A stretch of DNA of 46,411 nt, taken from Clostridiales bacterium (GTDB lineage: Bacteria; Bacillota; Clostridia; Oscillospirales; UBA644). Position 1 is the stretch's first letter. The number at the start of each line of letters is the position of its first letter. A program made the position numbers and the translations under genes. This document shows, piece by piece, positions 40,656-46,411 of the stretch. The notes under the pieces are model-generated. The model worked only from the letters and a program-made list of their open reading frames with translations. It was not told the origin of the DNA and did no database searches. The stretch covers positions 1-46,411 of the forward strand of contig JAEEJJ010000075.1 in NCBI GenBank assembly GCA_016281805.1, written 5' to 3'.

Positions 40656-41060
40656 TCACTGTTTTGTCATAAGGTCGCTCAGCTTTTTGCCGTAAAAGAA
40701 ATCGTGCACCATTTTATCGAATTCCGTCCACATCGGGAGAGTCTGACAGATTTCTTTTCTGGAACAGTCATTTGTCCCTGAAGCAAGACACGCAACCGAA
40801 TACATCGGTCCTTCCGTGATTTCCAGAATTTCTCCAACGGTATACTCTTCCGGCTTTCTGCGAAGTCTGTAACCTCCGCCTTTTCCGCTTGCCGCCTCGA
40901 CCAATCCACCAAAAACCATGTCTTTAACTATTATTTCAAGATATTTTTTTGATATTTCCTGCCTTTCGGCTATATCTTTTAACGGAATGAAATGTCCGTC
41001 GCCGTTTTCGGCAATGTCAAGCATAACTCTGATCGCATATCTTCCTCTTGTTGAAATCAT
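40656..41060 (-). CDS. Rrf2-family regulator (IscR/CymR-like) with three cysteines
   Basis: 134 residues, typical Rrf2 length. The winged helix-turn-helix starts MISTRGRYAIRVMLDIAENG, with the recognition-helix region QEISKKYLEIIVKDM, and the wing GKGGGYRLRRKPEEYTVGEI. Cys91, Cys99 and Cys105 (spacing C-x7-C-x5-C) match the IscR [2Fe-2S]-binding cluster, though IscR itself uses C-x5-C-x5-C. Sequence and position (divergent from iscS-iscU, with its operator-like sites also at the metY promoter) suggest a cluster-sensing repressor of both Fe-S assembly and cysteine synthesis. In other Firmicutes the latter is the task of CymR. A half-site in its own promoter implies autoregulation. No ligand is proven. 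Confidence 0.88.
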   Translation of the reverse strand: MISTRGRYAIRVMLDIAENGDGHFIPLKDIAERQEISKKYLEIIVKDMVFGGLVEAASGKGGGYRLRRKPEEYTVGEILEITEGPMYSVACLASGTNDCSRKEICQTLPMWTEFDKMVHDFFYGKKLSDLMTKQ

Positions 41061-41087
41061 GAAACTCGCCTCCTGTGTTTATTGTCT

Positions 41088-41117
41088 ATTATACCACAAG
41101 GTGAATAGGTAAGTCAA
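41088..41117 (-). promoter_or_regulatory. Promoter of rrf2, with embedded half-site
   Basis: On the minus strand, TTGACT (41117-41112), 18 bases, TATAAT (41093-41088), with TGG before the -10. The half-site AATAGGT (41104-41110, plus strand) lies in the spacer, consistent with autorepression. Confidence 0.7.
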
Positions 41118-41136
41118 GAGGAAAAAAAATTTTTTT

Positions 41137-41163
41137 ACCTATTGACAAAATAGGTGAATAGGT
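41137..41163 (+). promoter_or_regulatory. Rrf2 operator candidate at the iscS promoter
   Basis: Perfect inverted repeat ACCTATT-GACAA-AATAGGT (41137-41143 and 41149-41155), followed by an extra AATAGGT in direct orientation (41157-41163). The repeat overlaps the -35 box, so bound protein should block RNA polymerase. A near copy occurs at 42796-42814. Confidence 0.75.
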
Positions 41164-41170
41164 GTATAAT
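41142..41170 (+). promoter_or_regulatory. Promoter of iscS-iscU
   Basis: TTGACA (41142-41147), 17 bases, TATAAT (41165-41170), overlapping the AATAGGT operator element. Confidence 0.88.
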
Positions 41171-41202
41171 ATGGCATAATCTCAAAATGGAGCGTTATTT
41201 TT

Positions 41203-42387
41203 ATGATCTACGCAGATAATGCGGCAACAACAAAAATGAGCAGGAGAGCTCTCGAAACATTGGTTTCATTTAACGAAAAATTCTGGGGCAATCCCTCAAG
41301 TCTGTATACACACGGTCAGAATGCGAAGGAAGCACTCGAACAGGCGAGACGTGATATCGCTTCTTTGATCAACGCACAGCCCGGAGAAGTATATTTTACT
41401 TCCGGCGGGAGCGAATCTGATAATCAGGCGATCTTGTCAGCGGCCCAGACAGGGAAGAAGGCAGGGAAAAAGCACATCGTATCTACTGCATTCGAGCATC
41501 ATGCGGTCCTTCATACGCTTGAAAAACTGAAAAAAGAAGGCTTCGAGATCACACTTCTTGATGTTCATTCAAACGGAATCGTTAAAGCGGAAGATGTTGA
41601 GGCGGCGATAAGGGATGACACGTGTCTTGTTTCTGTAATGTATGCAAATAATGAGATCGGAACGATTCAGCCGATCAAAGAGATAGGCGCGATTTGTAAA
41701 AAAAGAGGTATTCCGTTTCATACTGATGCTGTTCAGGCAGTCGGGCATATTCCCATTGATGTTACCGGGGATAATATAGATATGCTTTCCGCTTCCGCAC
41801 ACAAATTTCACGGACCGAAAGGTGTCGGTTTTCTTTATGCGAAAAAAGGAATAAAGCTTTCCTCTCTCATAGAGGGCGGAGCTCAGGAGCGGGGAAAAAG
41901 AGCCGGTACGGAAAATGTTCCGGCAATAGCCGCTATGGCAGAGGCGTTGAAGGAATCGACCGGAAAAATAGCAGAAAAAACGGAATCTCTCATTTTAATG
42001 AGAAACAGGCTTATTAAAGGTATATCCGAAATCCCGCATTCATCTCTTAACGGCGACCCGGAAAACAGGCTTCCGGGAAATGTCAGCTTCTGTTTCGAGG
42101 GCATAGAAGGGGAAGCGTTGCTTTTACTTCTTGACGACAGAGGAATATGTGCGTCATCAGGTTCAGCGTGTACGTCCGGTTCGCTCGATCCGAGCCATGT
42201 CCTTCTTGCTATCGGCAGGGTCCACGATGTTGCTCACGGTTCTTTGAGGCTCAGCATAGATGATACAGTCACAGATGATGACGTTGCTTACATCGTCGCT
42301 TCCGTAAAAGAAGTAGTTGAATATCTGCGAGGCTTTTCTCCGATCTGGAGAGATCTTGTTTCAGGCAAAAAAGAGTTTATTCTGTAA
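41203..42387 (+). CDS. iscS: Cysteine desulfurase (IscS/NifS family)
   Basis: 394 residues, PLP-dependent. It converts L-cysteine to alanine and passes sulfane sulfur to a scaffold or carrier. N-terminal YADNAATT; His99 (EHHAV) stacks on PLP; Lys201 in SASAHKFHGPKG forms the Schiff base; the catalytic Cys323 lies in SSGSACTSGSLDPSHVL, the long-loop form typical of IscS/NifS that works with IscU. It is followed 13 bases later by iscU. The promoter and operator upstream put it under the divergent Rrf2 regulator. GGAG precedes the ATG with a slightly long spacing of 10 bases. Confidence 0.94.
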   Translation: MIYADNAATTKMSRRALETLVSFNEKFWGNPSSLYTHGQNAKEALEQARRDIASLINAQPGEVYFTSGGSESDNQAILSAAQTGKKAGKKHIVSTAFEHHAVLHTLEKLKKEGFEITLLDVHSNGIVKAEDVEAAIRDDTCLVSVMYANNEIGTIQPIKEIGAICKKRGIPFHTDAVQAVGHIPIDVTGDNIDMLSASAHKFHGPKGVGFLYAKKGIKLSSLIEGGAQERGKRAGTENVPAIAAMAEALKESTGKIAEKTESLILMRNRLIKGISEIPHSSLNGDPENRLPGNVSFCFEGIEGEALLLLLDDRGICASSGSACTSGSLDPSHVLLAIGRVHDVAHGSLRLSIDDTVTDDDVAYIVASVKEVVEYLRGFSPIWRDLVSGKKEFIL

Positions 42388-42400
42388 GGAGGTATTTTTT

Positions 42401-42784
42401 ATGGCATTATACAGTGAAAAAGTAATGGATCATTTCCGCAATCCGCGCAATGTCGGCATACTTGAAGATGCAAACGGTATCGGAGAGGTTGGAAACGCCA
42501 AATGCGGAGACATAATGAAAATGTATCTGAAAATAGAAGACGGCGTTGTTCAAGACGTGAAATTCGAAACATTCGGCTGCGGCAGCGCCATAGCCTCAAG
42601 CTCTATGGCAACCGAGCTCATAAAAGGCAAACCAGTAAGTGAAGTAAAGCAGCTTACAAACAAGGCAGTTGCCGAGGCACTTGACGGACTTCCCGCATAC
42701 AAAATGCATTGCAGCGTACTTGCCGAAGAGGCAATTCAGTCTGCACTGGAAGACTATCAAAAAAGAACAGGAAATAAAATATGA
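42401..42784 (+). CDS. iscU: Fe-S cluster scaffold IscU/NifU N-terminal type
   Basis: 127 residues. The three scaffold cysteines are Cys35 (NAKCGD, with Asp37), Cys60 (FGCGSA) and Cys104 (MHCSVLAEEAI), on which the Fe-S cluster is built from IscS-derived sulfur. The N-terminus MALYSEKVMDHFRNPRNVG is family-typical. The start at 42401 is fixed by AAGGAGG; an earlier in-frame ATG at 42317 lies inside iscS. With iscS and a preceding Rrf2 gene it makes the compact clostridial isc operon, without hscA, hscB or ferredoxin. No terminator was found before the next promoter, so transcripts may run on into the cysteine operon. Confidence 0.94.
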   Translation: MALYSEKVMDHFRNPRNVGILEDANGIGEVGNAKCGDIMKMYLKIEDGVVQDVKFETFGCGSAIASSSMATELIKGKPVSEVKQLTNKAVAEALDGLPAYKMHCSVLAEEAIQSALEDYQKRTGNKI

Positions 42785-42795
42785 CATTTCTATGA

Positions 42796-42829
42796 ACCTA
42801 TTGACATAATAGGCGAATGATGTTATAAT
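42796..42829 (+). promoter_or_regulatory. Second Rrf2 operator and promoter of the cysteine operon
   Basis: The inverted repeat ACCTATT-GACAT-AATAGGC (42796-42802 and 42808-42814, one mismatch) matches the iscS operator and again overlaps the -35. Promoter: TTGACA (42801-42806), 17 bases, TATAAT (42824-42829). Transcription should start about 26-28 bases before the leader frame. Confidence 0.8.
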
Positions 42830-42861
42830 GACCGCAAATTACTAAAACGGAGGCGAAAAAG

Positions 42862-42984
42862 ATGTTTTACGGTATCATATTCAGTAATAACTTCATGTGT
42901 TGTCGAAGGTTGTGCTCCCGGGCAGGCTGCTGTATCGAGACATATTCCGGCATGCAATTTCGCCTCGATATAAAATTTCGTTAA
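42862..42984 (+). CDS. Cysteine-rich leader peptide (40 residues), probable attenuator of the metY operon
   Basis: GGAGG (42849-42853) lies 8 bases before ATG 42862, and TAA is at 42982-42984. Residues 11-24 read FMCCRRLCSRAGCC: Cys13, Cys14, Cys18, Cys23 and Cys24, five cysteine codons in twelve, including two tandem pairs. The rest is hydrophobic at the start (FYGIIFSNN) and ends in QFRLDIKFR. No signal peptide or known domain is visible. It lies between a consensus promoter and the metY-cysK-cysE operon for cysteine synthesis, with a T-tailed terminator after it, and its RNA can pair with the terminator's left arm. This is the layout of an amino-acid attenuation leader. A small metal-binding protein is the alternative reading. 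Confidence 0.65.
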   Translation: MFYGIIFSNNFMCCRRLCSRAGCCIETYSGMQFRLDIKFR

Positions 42985-43019
42985 TGCGTTTTGCCTTGCG
43001 TATTTCAATGCCCGGGAGC
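42914..43019 (+). promoter_or_regulatory. Antiterminator pairing candidate in the cysteine leader
   Basis: Segment 42914-42924 (GCTCCCGGGCA), inside the Cys-codon stretch, is perfectly complementary to 43009-43019 (TGCCCGGGAGC) over 11 bp. The second segment contains the left arm of the terminator at 43009-43042, so the two structures exclude one another. The first TGT-TGT pair (42898-42903) ends 10 bases before the first segment. Confidence 0.6.
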
Positions 43020-43042
43020 TATTGTCAGGTTGCCGGGTTTTT
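43009..43042 (+). terminator. Regulated terminator before metY
   Basis: CCCGG (43011-43015) pairs with CCGGG (43033-43037), extended by a G-U pair and A-T pairs outside, followed by TTTTT (43038-43042). It lies upstream of metY and downstream of the leader frame, not at the end of a gene. Confidence 0.65.
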
Positions 43043-43090
43043 ATGCTATATTTGAACATATTGAAATCAAGTTAATAAGAGGAATTTACA

Positions 43091-44371
43091 ATGAATAAAT
43101 ATAAATTTGAAACATTACAGCTTCACGTCGGTCAGGAAAATGCCGACCCCGCAACAGATGCGCGCGCTGTTCCCATTTATCAGACAACGTCATACGTTTT
43201 TCATAACAGCAAGCATGCCGCAGACCGTTTCGGTCTTGCCGATGCCGGCAATATATACGGCAGACTAACAAATTCCACGCAGGAAGTTCTTGAAAAGAGG
43301 ATAGCTGCGCTTGAAGGAGGAAGCGCTGCGCTTGCACTTGCTTCCGGCGCTGCGGCAATTACTTATACAATAGAAGCCCTTGCAGCAAACGGCGGTCATA
43401 TCGTTGCACAGAAAACCATATACGGCGGAACCTATAACCTGCTTGAACATACGTTGCCGCAATACGGGATCAAAACAACATTTGTCGATATTCACGACCT
43501 CAAAGAAGTCGAAGCTGCGATCAGCAACGATACGAGGGCGATCTTTCTTGAAACGCTCGGCAACCCGAACAGCGATATCCCGGATATAGACGCCGTTTCC
43601 GAAATAGCACACAGGCACGGAATTCCCGTTGTCATCGACAATACGTTCGGAACCCCGTATCTTATCAGACCTATTGAACACGGCGCGGATATAGTCGTTC
43701 ATTCCGCCACGAAATTTATAGGCGGTCACGGAACGACCCTGGGCGGCATTATTGTTGAGTCGGGAAAGTTTAACTGGAAAGACAGCGGCAAATATCCCAA
43801 TATATCAGAACCTAATCCAAGCTATCACGGCGTTTCTTTTTACGATGCAGTCGGACCGGCAGCTTTTGTCACTTTCATCAGAGCCATTCTCTTACGTGAT
43901 ACTGGTGCAGCAATATCGCCGTTTAACGCATTTCTGCTTTTGCAGGGCGTGGAAACTCTTTCGCTTCGTCTTGAAAGACATGCCGAAAACACAAAAAAGG
44001 TCGTTGAATTTTTAAGTAAGCATCCGAAGGTGGAAAAAGTCAATCATCCGTCTCTTCCGGACCATCCCGACCATGCGCTTTATGAAAAATATTTCCCGAA
44101 CGGCGGCGGATCGATCTTCACATTCGATATCCGCGGCGGACGTGACGAAGCATGGAAATTTATTGACAATCTTAAAATATTCTCTCTTCTCGCCAATGTC
44201 GCCGATGTAAAAAGCCTTGTTATCCATCCTGCGTCAACAACTCATTCGCAGCTTAACGAAAAAGAGCTTGAAGAACAAAATATCGGGCAAAACACAATCA
44301 GATTGTCTGTCGGCACGGAACATATCGATGATATTATCTCAGATCTCGAAAACGGTTTCCGGGCTATCTGA
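43091..44371 (+). CDS. metY: O-acetylhomoserine sulfhydrylase (aminocarboxypropyltransferase)
   Basis: 426 residues, the length of MetY; PLP-dependent Cys/Met-metabolism family. It makes homocysteine from O-acetylhomoserine and sulfide (some members accept O-acetylserine). MetY-type features: FETLQLHVGQENADPATDARAVPIYQ as its N-terminus, YGRLTNST near 56-63, and the PLP Lys208 in HSATKFIGGHG. The insert region around SEPNPSYHG is seen in MetY and not in the shorter CTH/MetB enzymes. First structural gene after the leader terminator, with AAGAGG before the ATG, 20 bases ahead of cysK. It feeds sulfide into homocysteine, so its co-regulation with cysteine synthesis fits. Confidence 0.93.
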   Translation: MNKYKFETLQLHVGQENADPATDARAVPIYQTTSYVFHNSKHAADRFGLADAGNIYGRLTNSTQEVLEKRIAALEGGSAALALASGAAAITYTIEALAANGGHIVAQKTIYGGTYNLLEHTLPQYGIKTTFVDIHDLKEVEAAISNDTRAIFLETLGNPNSDIPDIDAVSEIAHRHGIPVVIDNTFGTPYLIRPIEHGADIVVHSATKFIGGHGTTLGGIIVESGKFNWKDSGKYPNISEPNPSYHGVSFYDAVGPAAFVTFIRAILLRDTGAAISPFNAFLLLQGVETLSLRLERHAENTKKVVEFLSKHPKVEKVNHPSLPDHPDHALYEKYFPNGGGSIFTFDIRGGRDEAWKFIDNLKIFSLLANVADVKSLVIHPASTTHSQLNEKELEEQNIGQNTIRLSVGTEHIDDIISDLENGFRAI

Positions 44372-44391
44372 ACTTTTATGGGAGAAATACA

Positions 44392-45324
44392 ATGAAAAAT
44401 ATATATATGGGTATACTTGACTTGATCGGCAAAACACCTCTTGTCGAAATAACTAATATTGAAAAAAAACTCAGTCTTGATGCAAAGATTTTCGCAAAAC
44501 TCGAATACTTCAATCCGTCCGGAAGCGTTAAAGACCGTATCGCCAAAGCCATGATAGAAGATGCCGAACATAAGGGACTGCTGAAAAAAGGTTCGGTTAT
44601 CATAGAGCCCACGTCGGGCAATACCGGTATCGGACTTGCAGCGATCGGCGCCGCAAAAGGTTACCGCGTTATTCTGACGATGCCTGAAACCATGAGCGTT
44701 GAAAGAAGAAATATTCTTAAAGCATACGGAGCTGAAGTAGTGCTTACGGAAGGCGCAAAAGGTATGAAAGGCGCAATTCAGAAAGCCGAAGACCTCGCCC
44801 ATGAAATTCCCGGTGCATTTATCCCCGGTCAATTTGTAAATCCCGCAAATCCTGCAATCCATAAAGCCACAACAGGCCCAGAAATATGGAATGATACAGA
44901 CGGAGACGTCGATGTCTTTATCGCAGGCGTCGGAACAGGAGGAACGCTTACGGGAGTAGGGGAATATCTTAAAGAAAAAAATCCCTCTGTCCGGATCATA
45001 GCCGTTGAACCCGAAGATTCTCCGGTACTGTCTGAAGGAAAATCGGGAGCACATAAAATTCAGGGAATAGGGGCAGGGTTTGTTCCCGATGTGCTGAATA
45101 CAAGAATATTTGATGAAGTTCTTAAAATATCTAATCAGGATGCTTTTGAAACATCAAAACTTCTTGCAAAAAATGAAGGCATTTCCGTCGGTATTTCTTC
45201 AGGTGCGGCGCTGTATGCGGCAATAACCGTTGCAAAACGTCAGGAAAACAAAAATAAAAATATCGTTGCTCTTTTGCCTGACAGCGGTGACCGCTATTAT
45301 TCCACGCCTCTGTTTTCAGACTGA
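44392..45324 (+). CDS. cysK: Cysteine synthase A (O-acetylserine sulfhydrylase)
   Basis: 310 residues, standard CysK length. It forms L-cysteine from O-acetylserine and sulfide with PLP. PLP Lys47 lies in NPSGSVKDRIA, the substrate loop is PTSGNTGIGLA (about 73-83), the phosphate-binding loop is GVGTGGTLTG and the C-terminal LPDSGDRYYSTPLF is typical of CysK. GGGAG lies 7 bases before the ATG. It is followed 38 bases later by cysE. CysK and CysE can form the cysteine synthase complex, and in Bacillus CysK also binds the Rrf2 regulator CymR. Whether the Rrf2 protein here does the same is unknown. Confidence 0.95.
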   Translation: MKNIYMGILDLIGKTPLVEITNIEKKLSLDAKIFAKLEYFNPSGSVKDRIAKAMIEDAEHKGLLKKGSVIIEPTSGNTGIGLAAIGAAKGYRVILTMPETMSVERRNILKAYGAEVVLTEGAKGMKGAIQKAEDLAHEIPGAFIPGQFVNPANPAIHKATTGPEIWNDTDGDVDVFIAGVGTGGTLTGVGEYLKEKNPSVRIIAVEPEDSPVLSEGKSGAHKIQGIGAGFVPDVLNTRIFDEVLKISNQDAFETSKLLAKNEGISVGISSGAALYAAITVAKRQENKNKNIVALLPDSGDRYYSTPLFSD

Positions 45325-45362
45325 TATTTTTATCCCTTATTATTTTCGGCGGAGAACCTGAT

Positions 45363-46241
45363 ATGACAGACTTTGAAAAAGTAATGTGCAAACTTGATGA
45401 GATCGGCAGAAACTCTAAGCTTATTCACATTGAAAACGATAAAATGTTTCCCGATAAAAAAAAGATATTTGCAGTATTGCTTGATACTCTTGCTTTGCTC
45501 TTTCCCGGACATTATACTCCTCAGACGTCACATTCCGACAAGTCGGTTGCGGAGATCGTCTCCTCATCGCTTGCCGAGCAGATAGACAGGGTTTTGTCAT
45601 TAACAGGAAGAAAATCTGCCATTTCAGGCACTGAAATCGCAAAAAAATACATTGCAAGTCTGCCTGAACTGAAAGAAGTCCTTCTTACGGATATAGAGGC
45701 GCTTTATAAAGGCGATCCCGCGGCTGAATTACGAGATGAGGTAGTTACCTGCTACCCGGGATTTTTTGCAACAGCAGTATACAGAATAGCTCACGGTCTT
45801 TATGAAATGGACGTTCCCGTTATTCCGAGAATAATGACTGAATACGCTCACAGCAAGACAGGAATAGACATCCATCCCGGAGCATCTATCGGAAGCTATT
45901 TTTTCATTGACCACGGCACCGGCATAGTTATCGGAGAAACTACCGTGATCGGCTGCAATGTCAAGCTTTATCAGGGCGTAACTCTCGGCGCAAAGAGCTT
46001 TGAAAAAGATCAGGACGGAAATCCAGTCAAAAGACTGAAAAGGCATCCCAATATCGGCAATAATGTAATTATTTATGCGAATGCCACAATACTCGGAGGC
46101 AGAACTTTCATAGGCGATAACTGCGTTATAGGAGCAAGCACGTGGATCGTCGAGTCTGTTCCTGCGGGAAGCACGGTCCTTTATTCATCAAATACTGAAA
46201 AAATGCTTCAGCTTTGGGGCGATAACGGTTCCGGTATATAA
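45363..46241 (+). CDS. cysE: Serine O-acetyltransferase
   Basis: 292 residues, with the longer N-terminal helical domain of the SAT (EpsC-like) group. It makes O-acetylserine from serine and acetyl-CoA, the substrate for CysK. The C-terminal left-handed beta helix (about 165-265) contains IDIHPGASIG (with His171), the DHGTGIVIGET repeat, LYQGVTLGAKSF and NATILGG hexapeptide repeats. The C-terminus ends ...GSGI, with the terminal Ile used by serine acetyltransferases to dock into CysK. Third gene of the cysteine operon; GGAG precedes the ATG. Confidence 0.94.
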   Translation: MTDFEKVMCKLDEIGRNSKLIHIENDKMFPDKKKIFAVLLDTLALLFPGHYTPQTSHSDKSVAEIVSSSLAEQIDRVLSLTGRKSAISGTEIAKKYIASLPELKEVLLTDIEALYKGDPAAELRDEVVTCYPGFFATAVYRIAHGLYEMDVPVIPRIMTEYAHSKTGIDIHPGASIGSYFFIDHGTGIVIGETTVIGCNVKLYQGVTLGAKSFEKDQDGNPVKRLKRHPNIGNNVIIYANATILGGRTFIGDNCVIGASTWIVESVPAGSTVLYSSNTEKMLQLWGDNGSGI

Positions 46242-46243
46242 AG

Positions 46244-46265
46244 CAAAACATAACGGTTTTGTTTT
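46244..46265 (+). terminator. Weak hairpin after cysE
   Basis: CAAAAC/GTTTTG (46244-46249 and 46256-46261) followed by TTTTG. It is AT-rich and weak, so the next gene may still be read from the cysteine operon. Confidence 0.3.
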
Positions 46266-46296
46266 GAAATAAAAAGCTTTGATTAAGGAGAAAAAC

Positions 46297-46411
46297 ATGA
46301 AACCAATGACTTCGAAAGAACGCATCGACGCCGTCCTTAACGGCAAACCTGTTGACAGAACACCGTTCTGTTTTGTTGACGGAGGAGCATGGATTGCGAA
46401 AACAGAGAATA
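46297..46411 (+). CDS. Uroporphyrinogen decarboxylase-family protein, N-terminal part (cut by window edge)
   Basis: The first 38 codons only. After AAGGAG and ATG the protein reads MKPMTSKERIDAVLNGKP and then VDRTPFCFVDGG. This is the typical opening of UroD-fold proteins of the MtaA/MtbA group (corrinoid methyltransferases and related proteins of anaerobes), rather than heme-pathway HemE, which starts differently. With so little sequence the specific function is open: methyl transfer to coenzyme M, methionine or tetrahydrofolate chemistry is possible. It lies 55 bases after cysE. Confidence 0.72.
   Translation, partial: MKPMTSKERIDAVLNGKPVDRTPFCFVDGGAWIAKTEN

Noticed and set aside
42823..43059. 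Minus-strand frame of 78 codons opposite the cysteine leader
   Set aside because: No ribosome-binding site. It covers the promoter, terminator and leader, and the plus-strand frame has far better support.
42837..43090. SAM, cobalamin or T-box riboswitch before metY
   Set aside because: No conserved core of these riboswitches was seen. The translated Cys-rich frame and alternative stems explain the leader better.
1..46411. CRISPR arrays, tRNA or rRNA genes, insertion sequences, attachment sites
   Set aside because: Looked for on both strands by eye. No regularly spaced repeats, tRNA-like cloverleafs, transposase or integrase sequences were recognised.

Overview
The window looks like chromosome from an uncultured, low-to-moderate GC anaerobic Firmicute of class Clostridia. 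The reasons are strong AGGAGG-type ribosome-binding sites, many promoters at or near TTGACA-17-TATAAT, intrinsic terminators with T-tracts, Fe-S-rich anaerobic redox proteins, an Rrf2-controlled isc/cys region and many lipoproteins with [L/V/I]-x-[S/A]-C lipoboxes. No rRNA, tRNA, CRISPR array, insertion sequence or prophage was seen.

Layout. 1-5655 (minus strand): the start of a GNAT acetyltransferase, a GH78 alpha-L-rhamnosidase, and an operon of a 28-residue lipoprotein-like peptide plus two FtsX-type permeases with no ATPase. 5863-11792 (plus): D-2-hydroxyacid dehydrogenase, a large M16C zinc-peptidase lipoprotein with an SLH-like tail, and alanine dehydrogenase. 11907-17583 (minus): a surface-polysaccharide operon of ABC ATPase, ABC permease and three family-2 glycosyltransferases. 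17676-22247 (plus): a redox cassette of flavin-reductase-like protein, TetR regulator, ferritin-like protein, iron-sulfur flavoprotein, radical SAM enzyme and a metallo-beta-lactamase-fold/rubredoxin fusion. 22267-24440 (minus): a LytS-like membrane PP2C phosphatase and a nucleosidase-like protein. 24583-39662: five paralogous solute-binding lipoproteins, each on its own promoter or in a tandem pair and none with an ABC permease or ATPase nearby. Between them lie a DUF1294 protein, a C26 hydrolase, an M13 peptidase, a two-repeat lipoprotein, a GH20-type glycosidase, a small lipoprotein and a GNAT acetyltransferase. 39812-40534: a multi-pass membrane protein. 40656-46411: an Rrf2 regulator divergent from iscS-iscU, then a metY-cysK-cysE operon, then the start of a UroD-family gene.

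The most interesting part is the sulfur region. An operator-like element (ACCTATT-N5-AATAGGT) overlaps the iscS promoter, recurs almost unchanged at the promoter of the metY-cysK-cysE operon, and has a half-site in the rrf2 promoter. Between the second operator and metY there is an undescribed-looking 40-codon, Shine-Dalgarno-led open reading frame with five cysteine codons within 12. A GC-rich segment inside this frame can pair perfectly with the left arm of a T-tailed terminator just before metY. Together this suggests two-layer control of cysteine synthesis: an Rrf2 repressor at initiation and a cysteine-codon leader attenuator at elongation. Other points of interest are the orphan solute-binding protein family, the lipoprotein-signal-like micro-ORF heading the FtsX operon, and alternating GAGATA half-sites at the ferritin-like promoter next to tetR.
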